Assembly (NCBI RefSeq): GCF_901000735.1
Contig: NC_081541.1
Span: 38,217,142-38,281,141 of the forward strand
From: Corylus avellana
Taxonomy: Eukaryota; Streptophyta; Magnoliopsida; Fagales; Betulaceae
DNA: 64,000 nucleotides
Direction of reading: 5' to 3'
Below, piece by piece: positions 1-10,538 of this stretch. Below the pieces are notes generated by a model, which saw only the letters and a program-made list of their open reading frames with translations, did no database searches and had not been told where the DNA came from. Positions within the stretch are counted from its first letter, which is position 1; every line of letters starts with the position of its first letter. Position numbers and translations under genes: made by a program.

Positions 1-535
1 ATGCCGCCCATGAGTAATGGTTCCTTCCATTTGGCCAGAGAAAATGGCTCTACCACCACTTCAAGTGCCTTATTATCAAATTGCTCACTTTTTAAGCCAA
101 AATGCTTCTCAACATAAACTAACAGCATTAATTAAGAAGGGGGAAGCCACTTTGGAACAAACAGAGAGAGAGAGAGAGTAAAAGCCATGGAGCTTCGATT
201 GCTTCTTTGTAAGATCATCATCACAATCGCCTTGCTTGGTTTGGTTAGCACATTAATGAAGATGTGTGAAGCTCTAATATTGAAGCCAAAAAGGCTTCGA
301 GCAATACTGAGAAAACAGGGGATCAGAGGCCCTCCACCCTCTTTTTTGCTTGGAAATATTGGTGACATGAAGAAGATGAAATCCTCACCCTGAAAGGCTC
401 AACAAAAAGGAGAGCAGGCAATAACCCACAATTGCTCTTCCACCCTCTTTCCATTCTTCAACGAATGGAGAAAATCATTTGGTAATTAATAACATCAATT
501 TAGCTTCAGCTCTCAGATGTTCTTGAAGAATCTGA

Positions 536-1242
536 TGTTGAAAATTGGAGCCAAATGAGTAAACAATGGTAGCATCTTCTAGAAGACGTCAACAGAATAG
601 TAAAAAGTTGTTGCACCAACCAAGCCGTCAAAGGAATAGTGAAAAGTTGTTGCACCAACCAAGCCATCAAAGGAATAGTGAAAGTTGTTGCACCAACCAA
701 GCCGTCGAAGGAATAGTGCATGGTTGTTGCACTAACCATTCTCACCAACCCTTCTACACCTATATAAGGAGCATCAAGCTTCAATGTTTCATAGTGCTAA
801 GACAAGAAAAGTATAGAGAGAGAAAAAGAAGGAAAGGTTGAGAGAAAAAGGTATAGAGAGATAAGTCTAGTGTTAGGCATATAAGAATTGCAGATCACAA
901 CATAGAAGAGTTGTGTGCAATCTCTCTCTGAAATATCTCTTGTAAAGTCTCCCCGTTATTTTCTCCCAAAGTAGTGAAATCTCTGCAACTCAGTGGATGT
1001 AGGCAGTATTAACCGAATCACGTATAAATTTCTTGTCTTGTGTATGTTTGTGCGTAGATGTTCTGTCTAGAAAAGATTGGATTTTAAGTGAGACCGGTGT
1101 GACTCCTCCAATCTTACCTGGGAACGTACCGAGCTGTATCTTTGGTAAAATATTATTTACCGTACTTGTGTATTGTTGTTTTTCTTGACCGATTGGATCC
1201 CAAGATCCTAGAGAGGAATTAGCAGTGCCTAATTTCCTAACA
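536..1242 (+). mobile_element. Solo LTR in intron 1 of P450 copy A
   Basis: The segment begins TGTTGAAAA and ends CCTAACA. It is flanked by the 5-bp direct repeat TCTGA (531-535 and 1243-1247) and is absent from the same intron of copy E, where the flanking sequence is continuous. It has a TATA-like box (TATATAAGG, about 762) and about four degenerate 37-39-bp tandem repeats at 600-740 containing GTTGTTGCACCAACCAAGC. These are the marks of an LTR left by recombination between the two LTRs of a retrotransposon. Superfamily is unproven; Ty1/copia is likely from length and ends. Confidence 0.85.
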
Positions 1243-1533
1243 TCTGAATGGTTGTTTATAATAATGTATACAGGTCCAACATTTATGTTCTCACTTGGCA
1301 ACATACAAATACTGCATATGAACGATCCTGAGGTGGTGAAGGAAATAAGCATATGCACTTCCTTAGACTTTGGAAAGCCTTCCTATCAATCTAAAGAGCG
1401 AGGTCCTCTCCTTGGCCAAGGAATCCTGACTTCAAATGGAGCAACTTGGGCTCACCAGAGAAAAATCCTTGCTCCAGAACTATACATGGAGAAGGTTAAG
1501 GTACGCTTCAAATCGAACATAGCTACTTTTGGG

Positions 1534-2049
1534 TGTGAGAAAACAAGGAAAAACTTGCTTTTAGGCAGAATACATTCTTCTGCTTTCTCATTGAACTTAA
1601 ATAGAGAAGAATTACAATTGTAGTTAATCACATCAAGCTAACAATATAAGCATTGATGTGATAAGGTATTTATCTAGCTAATTAATACAAGAGGATTAAT
1701 TACAATCAATCACAAGAGGTGTGATTGAATACCAACATATTACTTAAATGTTATCTCTTTGTATCACAAGAGAGAACTAAGAGTAGTAAGAGTCCTAGTA
1801 GGAGTAGGAAGTTTACGGCGGCTGGTTGTGCTCTGGCACTGCGCTCGAGCACTCTAGTGATTGCGCTCAAGCGCCCTCAGGATGGTATTGCGCTATGGTA
1901 CTCTCTGATACTGCGATCGAGCGCTTAAGTGATTGCGCTCAAGCGCTCTCGGGATGGTATTGTGTTCTGGTACTGTCTAGACTGCGATCGAGCGCTTAAG
2001 TGATTGCGCTCGATCGCCATCGGAATGCCGTTGATCTCCTTCCTTAACA
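1534..2049 (-). mobile_element. Solo copia-type LTR in intron 2 of P450 copy A
   Basis: Read on the minus strand it starts TGTTAAGGAAGG and ends TTTTCTCACA, 516 bp. The flanks TTGGG and TCGGG are a near-perfect 5-bp target duplication. The U3-like half carries several repeats of a motif close to GCGCTCGAGCGC. The last 60 bp resemble the end of the copia 5' LTR at 20955-23514, and the length matches that LTR without its nested insertion, so this is probably the same family. Copy E has the full element and copy B has its right part; copy C has only a 119-bp intron here. Confidence 0.7.
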
Positions 2050-4017
2050 TCGGGTAGGAGAGATCAAAATTGTTTCATAAAATTCATTTACAAGAATATT
2101 TTTATTGAATGAGAAAAGGGTTAATCCTAAATTAAATACTTACCAAAAGTCGTAAAGGGTAGTATTCAACTCCTTTGTACCTTGTGTAGGGCATGATGAA
2201 CATAATGGTGGATTCCTCGATGGCAGTGGTGAATTCATGGAGGATAGAAAGTGTGGGTGGAGTTGCAGATGTAAACATTGACGAATATATGAGAAACTTT
2301 TCCGGGGATGTAATTTCAAGAGCCTGTTTTGGGAGCAACTATTCCAAAGGGGAAGAGATATTTTTAAAGCTTAGAGCACTTCAAGAGCATATGTCTAAAA
2401 AGATTTTATCCAATGGCATTCCTGGAATGCGGTTTCATCTTTTCCCTACCCAAAAACACTTTATGTCTAACATCACATAAAAAAGGTTGTTTTTTAATAA
2501 AAAGTGATTGCTTGTGTTGCAATCAATCAGATATCTTCCAACGAAGAGTAATAGAGAAACATGGAAGCTGGACAAAGATGTCCGCGCTTTGATTCTCAAG
2601 GTAGCCAAGGAAAGAAAGAAAGCAGCATCAGGGAATTATGATTTGTTACATATGATTCTTGGAGCTGCCACCAACAGTGGATTTTCCCAACATGAGACAG
2701 ACCGATTCATTGTAGACAATTGCAAGAACATATACTTATCTGGGTACGCGAGACTACTGCTGTCTCTGCCACGTGGACATTGATGTTGCTGGCCTCAAAT
2801 CCAGAGTGGCAAGCCAGAGTTCGTGCTGAGGTGGTAGAAGTTTGTGGGGATCAAATGCCTGACGCTGACACGGTTCGCAAGATAAAAATAGTAAGTGATG
2901 CCCAACACGTTGATTCAAGATATTAAATGAATTTAATCATTTAATTTATATTCTAACAGTTTTAATTATTGACAGTTGACAATGATAATTCACGAATCAT
3001 TGCGACTTTACCCTCTGGTGCTAGTGGTGTCCAGGGAGGCATTAGAAGACTTGAAATTCGGAGATATTCAAGTTCCTAAAGGTGTCAATGTCTTGACCTT
3101 GATGGTTACCTTGCACCAAGACCCTAATATTTGGGGACCCGATGCCAAAGAGTTTAACCCTGAGAGGTTTGCCAATGGAGCCAGTGGTGCATGCAAGCTC
3201 CCTTATGTCTACATGCCTTTTGGAGTTGGTCCGCGTACTTGTTTGGGGCAGAACTTTGCTATGGTAGAGCTCAAAATTCTTTTGGCTTTAATTGTTTCAA
3301 ACTTCTCACTCTCCTTGTCACCAAAATATAGGCATTCCCTGGCAATGAGGTTGGTTATAGAGCCTGAAAATGGTGTCAATCTCCTTATTAAGAGGCTGTG
3401 AACAATAAGCCTACCGGCCGATAGTTGGTTCTTTGGACGGTTAATCTTATTTATTGATGTATTATTAATAATGGTTTCATGAAATTTTGTGCTTAAACTT
3501 GTTACATGTTACATGTAATGAATAAAAGGCATGCTCTGTTTTATCCTTAAAACAATGTGTTTGATTGGGGCCTTGGATCCTCTTAAAAAAAGACATCTCA
3601 ATATTAAGAAAAGGTAATCCTCATTTGGTAATTATGTTAAGCAAAGAAAAATGTTAAATACTGCGCCTATATCTAGGAGCAAAACCAAGATTTCAAATGA
3701 GGTGGACAAATCTAAAAAATTGAAGATCTTTTAAGGGTAAAAACTTAATTTTGGGGGTCAAACACATAAATAAAATATAAAATTTAGAAAGAAAAAAAAA
3801 ATTAAAATTTGTAGAGATTTTTAAAAAATTTGGGCAGGTGCAACTCCACCCCTGCCTACATCTCATTTTATTACATTGGGTTGATGTGACAATACTCATA
3901 ACTCTTATTTAAAAATAAATAAATAAATAATAGCTGATTCAATGACTGATAAGCATTGTCATATCAGACAAGTGAAATAAGAGTTGCCCTTTTCATAATT
4001 TTAGTAGTAGTAAATAA

Positions 4018-4458
4018 GGGTTAATAACTTTTTTAGTACCTAGGTTTTCCCTTTTTTATTGTTTCCCACTTAGATTTCAAATTGTATCATATATGATACC
4101 TGACTTATGGGTAAAAGACTAATTTAATACCTTCGTCATATTATATTAAACCGAACTAATTTCGGCCATCCCATTCCGGCATTGGGGTAGTGCCACCCCA
4201 TATTTTTCTTTTTTGTTTTTTAAGTTTTGATTTTTAAAATTTTTTAATTAGATTTATGATTTTTTTTTTTTTGTTAGGACACATGGCATGTTTTTGTTAT
4301 AACACATGTCAGTCCGTTAGTTTGATTGACGGAATGGTGACGGAGGTGCTAAATCAATATTTATCCATAAGTCATGTATCATTTGTGATAGGAATTAAAA
4401 CCTAGGTAAAAAATAAAATAAAAAAGTAAAAACCTAGATACAAAAAAAGTTATTAACC
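4018..4458. mobile_element. Mutator-type MITE, 3' flank of copy A
   Basis: A 441-bp element with inverted ends: GGGTTAATAACTTTTTTAG on the left, matched in reverse complement by AAAAAAGTTATTAACC on the right. It is flanked by the direct repeat TAGTAAATAA (4008-4017 and 4459-4468), the 9-10-bp target size typical of Mutator-like elements. It has no coding capacity. The same insertion lies behind copies B (12406-12849) and E (38296-38730), so it predates their duplication. Confidence 0.8.
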
Positions 4459-4497
4459 TAGTAAATAATACTAAGATGACTCTGTTGCTATAGGACA

Positions 4498-4930
4498 ATG
4501 CTTATAGTTGTTCAAGGTGCATTCGAGTCATTTGAAATTGACGACGATGTGGTTGAAGTAAATTCCCTAGAAGATGACTCTATTTCTATAGGGAATAAGA
4601 AAAAGGGAAAGAAGCATAGGAAGACCTCAATTGTTTGGCAATATTATGATATCGTTCCTAATGCTGATCCAAATGACCCGGAGGTATGGGCAAAATGTAA
4701 GACGTGTGGTACTAAATATAGGGCTCGAAGTTCACATGGAACTGGAAATTTAAGAAAGCATACTAAAGTTTGCGGATGGAGAAACACTCATGATGTTGGG
4801 CAAATATTCTTAGCTTGAAAAACAGGATCTCTGGGGGCAAGTGACTCTAAATTTGATTCTAAAAGATATAGAGAATTATTGGTTGCTTTGGTTATTAAGC
4901 ATGATTTGCCTTTTTTCATATGTTGAATAT
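4498..4930 (+). pseudogene. hAT transposase relic, BED zinc finger part (copy 1)
   Basis: An open stretch of 106 codons (4498-4818) encodes an acidic leader, a Lys-rich patch and a BED zinc finger with a CKTC pair followed by LRKHTKVC, typical of the RICESLEEPER-like hAT transposases of plants. The following DNA stays alignable with the copy at 12889 onward until about 4930, where it breaks into plastid-derived sequence. The catalytic and dimerisation parts are missing here. The relic lies about 1.1 kb behind P450 copy A, at the same spacing as the longer relic behind copy B, so both were carried by the P450 duplication. Confidence 0.8.
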
Positions 4931-4933
4931 TGT

Positions 4934-5126
4934 AGAATTAAAAGTGGCTCTAGTATATGGTTAGATGAATGAACCGCCTGGAGCTTGTTTGAGGGTTGGT
5001 TTAACTACCCTATCTATGGCAAAATATTTCCGAGATGTTAATGAACAAGACGTACTTTTATTTATTGACAATATCTTCCGTTTCGTCCAAGCAGGATCCG
5101 AAGTATCTGCCTTATTGCTTCCAATG
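4934..5126 (+). pseudogene. atpB: Plastid atpB fragment in nuclear DNA (NUPT)
   Basis: Translation gives ESKVALVYGQ-like sequence with the Gln codon turned into TAG, then MNEPPGA, a stretch ending [20 protein letters not shown], and VSALL. This is the plastid ATP synthase beta subunit just after the Walker A region; EQDVLL and RFVQAGSE distinguish it from the nuclear mitochondrial beta subunit. It has stray substitutions (for example GARMRVGL reads GACLRVGL), so it is an old non-functional transfer. Homology fades after 5126; the bases just before the N-run (about 5161-5178), read in reverse, resemble the start of 16S rRNA, which may be chance. Confidence 0.85.
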
Positions 5127-5178
5127 CCAATAAAAGGAAGCCCATCCAATGGTATTTAACATCCAGGATCGAACTCTC

Positions 5179-5278
5179 NNNNNNNNNNNNNNNNNNNNNN
5201 NNNNNNNNNNNNNNNNNNNNNNNNNNNNNNNNNNNNNNNNNNNNNNNNNNNNNNNNNNNNNNNNNNNNNNNNNNNNNN
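5179..5278. other. Assembly gap (100 N)
   Basis: Exactly 100 N, a conventional placeholder for a gap of unknown length. It hides the outer end of the left LTR of the copia element and probably the missing first half of P450 copy B. Confidence 0.99.
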
Positions 5279-5496
5279 GGAGAAGAAATTTGTATTTCTG
5301 ATGTATTTTCAACTGTACAATGGAATGACCTATTTATAGTTGAATGAGGCCCTAAAAGAAAAGAAATACAATAATTACAAAATAATACAATAATTACAGA
5401 ATAAATTAACTTGCAAGAAAACAATCTCTATAAAGAAATTAACTTGGCAACCAAGGCAAGAGTAGGGACCAAGCAAAGATTCATAATATTTTAACA
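5279..5496 (-). repeat. 3' LTR of the copia element (truncated by gap)
   Basis: Matches 9920-10161 base for base over most of its length. It ends at 5496 as ...TTTTAACA, the complement of TGTTAAAA, next to the purine-rich tract. About 30 bases of its outer end fall in the N-run. Confidence 0.88.
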
Positions 5497-5503
5497 TCCC
5501 CCC

Positions 5504-8500
5504 TCAAACTCTAGGGGGCGAAGCCAACTTGAGTTTGGAGATAAGATCAGTGAGTCGTCCAGATGGATGAGATTTAGTAAAGATGTCAGCCAATTGATCT
5601 GCAGAGGTGACGGAATGAAGATGCAAAATACCTTGCTGAAGATGATGGCGAATGAAATGACAATCAATCTCGATATGTTTTGTGCGCTCATGGAAAACAT
5701 CATTATGAGCAATCTGTATAGCACTCCGATTGTCACAATAAATAGGGGAACTAGTGGACTGAGAAACACCCATGTCGGACAAAAGCCATCGTAACCAGCG
5801 AAGTTCAGATGTAGTGTCAGCAAGAGCACGATACTCAGCTTCAGTACTAGATCGAGCAACAACAGATTGTTTCTTACTGCGCCACGAAATTAGAGAAGTT
5901 CCAAGTAGGAAACATTATCTAGTGGTAGAGCGACGATCAGTAGGATCACCAGCCCAATCAGCATTAGAGTAGGCTCGGAGCTCAAGAGATGAATGAGAAG
6001 AGAAATGAATACCATGAAACATAGTGCCCTTGACATAGCGCAAAATGCGAAGAACAGCAGCATAATGAGTAGATCGAGGTGCACTCATAAATTGACTCAC
6101 CAAATGAACAGCATAGGCAATATCAGGTCGTGTAACAGTAAGATAAATAAGACTACCTCCTAGCTGCCTGTAGAGAGTAACATCGGATAAAGGCTCACCA
6201 TCCGTGGCTAGAAGTTTGACATTGGTCTCAAGGGGGCTGCTCGCTGTTTTACTGTCTGTCAGACCTGCTCGGGAAAGTAGATCAGATGCATATTTGGCTT
6301 GAGAGAGATAATAACCATCATTACTCGAGGTAACCTCAAGACCAAGGAAGTAGCTAAGTGTTCCTAAGTCCTTCATTTCAAAATTTTGGCTAAGGAAGGA
6401 TTGAAGAGCACGGATGCCTGAAATATCATCACCAGTAATAATCATATCATCTACATAAAGAAGGATAAGGATAGTACCATTATCAGTAGTCCGAAGAAAG
6501 AGAGCTGAGTCATAAGAACTAGAAACAAAGCCTTGTTGAGCAACCACAGAATTGAACTTGGCAAACCAAGCACGAGGAGCCTGCTTGAGACCGTAAAGTG
6601 CCCGACGGAGTCTACAAACTTTGTGTGGCGGATGGTGATAGCCAGGTGGAGGGTGCATATAGACTTCTTCTGTAAGATCACCATTGAGGAATGCATTTTT
6701 AACATCCATCTGAAATAACTGCCAATGCCGAACAGCAGCAACTGCAAGTAAGGATCTAACAGAGGTCAGTCTAGCAACAAGAGCAAAAGTCTCCTCATAG
6801 TCAATACCATACTCCTGAGCAAATCCTTTCGCAACAAGACGAGCCTTATAGCGTTCCACAAATCCATCTGCACGAGTTTTAATTTTAGAAACCCACTTAC
6901 ATCCCACTGCAAACTTCCCAGGAGGCAAATCCACCAAGTCCCATGTATGAGTTTTAGAAAGGGCATCTAGTTCATCAGACATAGCTTTCTGCCAAAGAGG
7001 GTCAGCACTAGCCTCACGATAAGAGTGAGGTTCGTGAAGAGTAGCAAGAACAGAAAAACAATGATAATCATGGAGATGGGCAGGTGGTGCTCTTACCCTA
7101 TCGGAGCGACGAAGTTCAGGAGAAGGCTCGGGAGTGTGTGATATAGCAGGAGGATCCGTAGTCGAATCAGACAAATTAGAAGCAGCCGTAGAAGGTTCGT
7201 CCAATGAGCTTGAGTTATCTGCAGATGATCCAGGAAATAAGACAATAGAGGGGTCAGTGAAGACGGGAGAATATGCAGAGGAAGAATGCGGAAAAAGGCA
7301 TTTGACTGGTGAACATTTTATGTTCCCAGAACTCCACATGGCGAGAGATCCTAAGTCGTTGGGCAATGGGGTCATAGCAGCAATAACCTTTTTGAGTGAT
7401 GCCATAACTAAGGAAGCAACACAAGCGAGAGCGGGATTCAAGTTTAGTACGCTCATGTGGAGGAAGAGTGACAAAACAGATACAACCAAAGACGCGAAGC
7501 AAAGAATAGTTAGGTGTGCTACCATACAAGCGCTCATAAGGAGTTTGGTTGTGAATAGTCGGGGAAGGCACACGATTAATTGTGTAAATAGCAGTGAGAG
7601 CAGCCTCACCCCAAAAGCGTTCAGGAAGTGAGGCAGAGATGAGAAGAGCTCTTACAGTGTCTAAGATGTGACGATGTTTGCGTTCTGCACGCCCATTTTG
7701 CTAGAAGTGTAAGGACAAGAACGATGAGAGAGGGTCCCATTTTGTTTTAAAAAATTTTGAAAAGATTTCTCATTATATTCCATAGCATTATCTGAACAAA
7801 AAATTTTGATGGTACGAGAAAATTGGGTTTGTACCATTTGATGAAAATTTTGATAAACTTGAGTGAGTTCAGAGCGATGCTGTAATAAATATATCCAAGT
7901 ATAACGAGAATAATCATCAAGAAAAATAACAAAATAGCGAGATCCCCCCTCAGTGGGAACAGGGGCAGGGCCCCAAATATCAGAATGAACTAAATCAAAT
8001 GGTGCAGAAGATGAAGACTCACTTTTATTAAAAGATAAATGTGTTTGTTTGCCAAGATGACAAGAAACACAATCAAAAGATTTTACATCTACTGATCCTA
8101 TATGACCTTGAGATGCAAGAAGTTGGACACGTGGTAGAGAGGCATGACCCAAACGTGAATGCCATAAGTTGGAAGAAGCAGTGAGTGTTTTGACAGCAGC
8201 AGCTAAGTGAGTAGGAGTTTGTAAGAATGAAAGCTCAAAAAGACGTCCAATCTTACGGCCGGTCCCAATTAGTTGACCCGTCTGTGGATCCTGCACATCA
8301 ACACCCCTGTTAGAAAATGTCAACTCCAAACCTAGTTCACAAAGTTGGCCAACTGAAAGAAGATTTAATGACAATTGGGGAACAAGATATGTGTTATCAA
8401 TAGACAAATTAGGTGAAGAAATAGACCCACTGTGACTAACAGGTAACCTAGAACCATCAGCAGTATAAATGACAGGGTTGGGAGAAAGGGCAGACTTTTG

Positions 8501-9553
8501 GGAAAATAAGGTGGGGTCATGGGTCATATGATTACAACAAGCAGAGTCGATGAACCATGAATTTTTACCTGATGTGACGGACAAGGCAGTAGAGGAACGA
8601 GACAGAACCTGATGGATTAGTGCCTCAACGTCAGATGCAGTGAGAGCAGAGGATTGAGATTGGTTCTCAGTGTAAGATGCAGGTGCAGAGGAACCAGATG
8701 AAACAACTGCGGCTGTTTGTTGGAAAGGAGCTCGTGACTGACGTCTGTTTTGGAGCTTATAGCAATTAGCAATAGAGTGACCATGTTGTTTGCAATAGTT
8801 GCAAATTAACTTCATGGAGGAAGACGGTGGTGTGGATCGTCTAGGAGGAAATTTAGGAACACTCTGATGTGTAGCAGCGACAGCCATATCTGGAGATTGC
8901 AAGTGCATAGTGGACCGTCGAGTCTCTTCAGAAATAAGTTCTGCTACAGCAGCTTCCAATGTGGGAAGAGGATTGCGGTGTAAGAGAGAAGCCCGAGTGG
9001 GTTCAAAATCCGCACGAAGAGCCATCATAAAATGCATAAACTTCCGACGATCCCGATACTTTGCAAATATTTCTACATCTTCAGGATGCTTCAGTTGAGG
9101 ATCTGCAGCAGATAATTGCTCCCAAAGACTATTAGTTTGAGAATAAAAATCAGCAATAGACTGACCTGGCTCCTGACGTGTCTGATAAAGTTTAGTTTCA
9201 ATCTGAAACTCAAGTGAGGCATCATAAGTACCATTGTATCGTTTTGCTAAAAACTCCCAGGCAGCCTTTGCATTCCCAAGCTTGGGGAGTAAACTATGGA
9301 TGGAAGGAACTGAAGTATTGATAAACCAAGAAATAATACGATAATTTGCACTATCCCAATCTTCAAATCGACTGGCAAATTTGTCGGCTGACTCACCTTC
9401 TTTTTGTGTGGGTGCAACAGTTTCTCCACAAATATAACGCCATAATCTCCTACCTCTCAAAAAAACTTCCATATTTTGAGCCCACAACATATAATTGGAA
9501 CCATCTAAAATATTGTCAATGGGACGGACAATATTATCAAGATTGGTAGACAT
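5504..9553 (-). pseudogene. copia gag-pol, several frameshifts
   Basis: The polyprotein starts at the ATG complementary to 9551-9553. Domains in order: copia gag (DUF4219/UBN2-like, WAQNMEVFLRG), a zinc knuckle CNYCKQHGHSIANC, aspartic protease with WFIDSACCNHM (Ala after Ser where Gly is usual), GAG-pre-integrase LWHSRLGHAS, integrase core (HSDIWGPAP, FLDDYSRYTWIY), reverse transcriptase with KARLVAKGFAQ, QMDVKNAFLNG and the catalytic LLYVDDMIITG, then RNase H with YCDNRSAIQIAHN. The frame shifts near 7700 (integrase), near 7315 (between integrase and RT) and near 5920 (start of RNase H). The element is therefore not autonomous as read, though most motifs survive. It has no connection with the P450 function. 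Confidence 0.92.
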
Positions 9554-9889
9554 TTTTTTTTTCTCGAAAAAAAAAAAATATTAAATAAATAAACCTGTGG
9601 GTAGTAATCTGGTGTGGCGAAGGTGCAGGTGCAACCTCAGGGAGCGATCTGGTGTGGCGTGCGCACAGCAGCTATGGTGCACAAATATTCCGATTTTGAA
9701 CAACAAGACCTCTACAACTTCCGTCACATACAAAAATAAAAATAAAAAATAACCGCAACAAGCGTTTGGTGTATTGTTGAAATAGAAAGAACCACCAAAA
9801 AGAACGCTCAAACGGAAAAACAAGAAAATTGTACGGACGAAAAACGGAGGCTTAAAAGAGGCACCAAGAAAACGGTTGCTTTGATACCA

Positions 9890-10161
9890 TGTAGAAAAAG
9901 ACAACAGAAAGATAATTGTGGAGAAGAAATTTGTATTTCTGATGTGATTTCAATTGTACAATGGAATGACCTATTTATAGTTGAATGAGGCCTTAAAAGA
10001 AAGGAAATACAATAATTACAATAATTACAGAATAAATTAACTTGCAAGAAAACAATCTCTATAAGGAAATTAACTTGGCAACCAAGCCAAGAGTAGGGAC
10101 CAAGTAACTTGGCAACCAAGGCAAGAGTAGGGACCAAGCAAAGATTCATAATATTCTAACA
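9890..10161 (-). repeat. 5' LTR of the copia element
   Basis: A 272-bp LTR; on the minus strand it begins TGTTAGAATATTATG and ends TTTTTCTACA, right beside the primer binding site at 9878-9889. It contains an internal tandem duplication (about 10072-10139, unit around 34 bp) not seen in the left LTR. Confidence 0.9.
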
Positions 10162-10398
10162 GGAAGTTTACAGTGACTGGTTGTGCTCTAGCACTACACT
10201 CGAGCGCTCTAGTGATTGCGCTCGAGCACCCTCGGGATGGTATTGCGCTTTGGTACTCTCTGATACTGCGATCGAGGGCTTAAGTCTTGATCGCTCTCGG
10301 GATGGTATTGTGTTCTGGTACTATCTGGTACTGCGATTGAGCGCTTAAGTGATTGCGATCGATCGCCCTCGGAATGCCATTGATCTCCTTCCTTAACA
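10162..10398 (-). repeat. Remnant of the intron-2 solo LTR in copy B
   Basis: Matches the right part of the solo LTRs at 1534-2049 and 35767-36280, including the GCGCTCGAGCGC-like repeats, and ends ...TTAACA before TCGGG. The left part was separated from it by the copia insertion and is not found on the other side of the gap. Confidence 0.75.
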
Positions 10399-10538
10399 TC
10401 GGGTAGGAGAGATCACAATTGTTTCATAAAATTCGTTTACGAGAATATCTTTATTGAATGAGAAAAGGGTTAATCCTAAATTAAATACTTATTAAAAGTC
10501 GTAGAGGGTAGTATTCAACTCCTTTGTACGTTCTGTAG

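Larger units (their letters stand above)
187..3401 (+). pseudogene. CYP714-like cytochrome P450, copy A (broken)
   Basis: Five exons align with intact copy E: 187-481, 1274-1500, 2190-2431, 2531-2890 and 2976-3401, all with GT-AG borders. The product would be an ER-anchored haem monooxygenase of the CYP72 clan. Lesions: exon 1 has TGA at 391-393 where E has TCA (Ser), and exon 4 has an extra CG at 2747-2750, which shifts the frame inside the oxygen-binding I-helix motif. That motif also has Ser where E has Ala, and the K-helix region reads LYPL instead of LYPP. Intron 1 holds a 707-bp solo LTR and intron 2 a 516-bp one. The haem loop [10 protein letters not shown] is still present in exon 5. 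The 5' leader has a GA-rich run just before the ATG, as in D and E. Family assignment is by recall of CYP714 motifs; the pseudogene call rests on two independent disruptions. Confidence 0.9.
5279..10161 (-). mobile_element. Ty1/copia LTR retrotransposon, nearly whole
   Basis: Order on the minus strand: 5' LTR 9890-10161, primer binding site 9878-9889 (TGGTATCAAAGC, initiator-Met tRNA type) directly inside it, gag, protease, integrase, reverse transcriptase and RNase H, a purine-rich tract at about 5497-5505, then the 3' LTR ending at 5496. The 3' LTR is cut by the gap. The two LTRs are very similar apart from a short tandem duplication in the right copy, which indicates a fairly recent insertion. 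Immediately right of it the P450 intron-2 LTR resumes at GGAAG, so the element sits inside that older LTR in copy B. Confidence 0.92.

Noticed and set aside
4965..5159. A working atpB or mitochondrial ATP synthase gene
   Set aside because: Only about 60 codons, with an upstream stop and a non-homologous end; residues match the plastid, not the mitochondrial, subunit.
7134..7631. 165-codon plus-strand frame
   Set aside because: Antisense shadow of the copia integrase/RT linker; no domain or start context.
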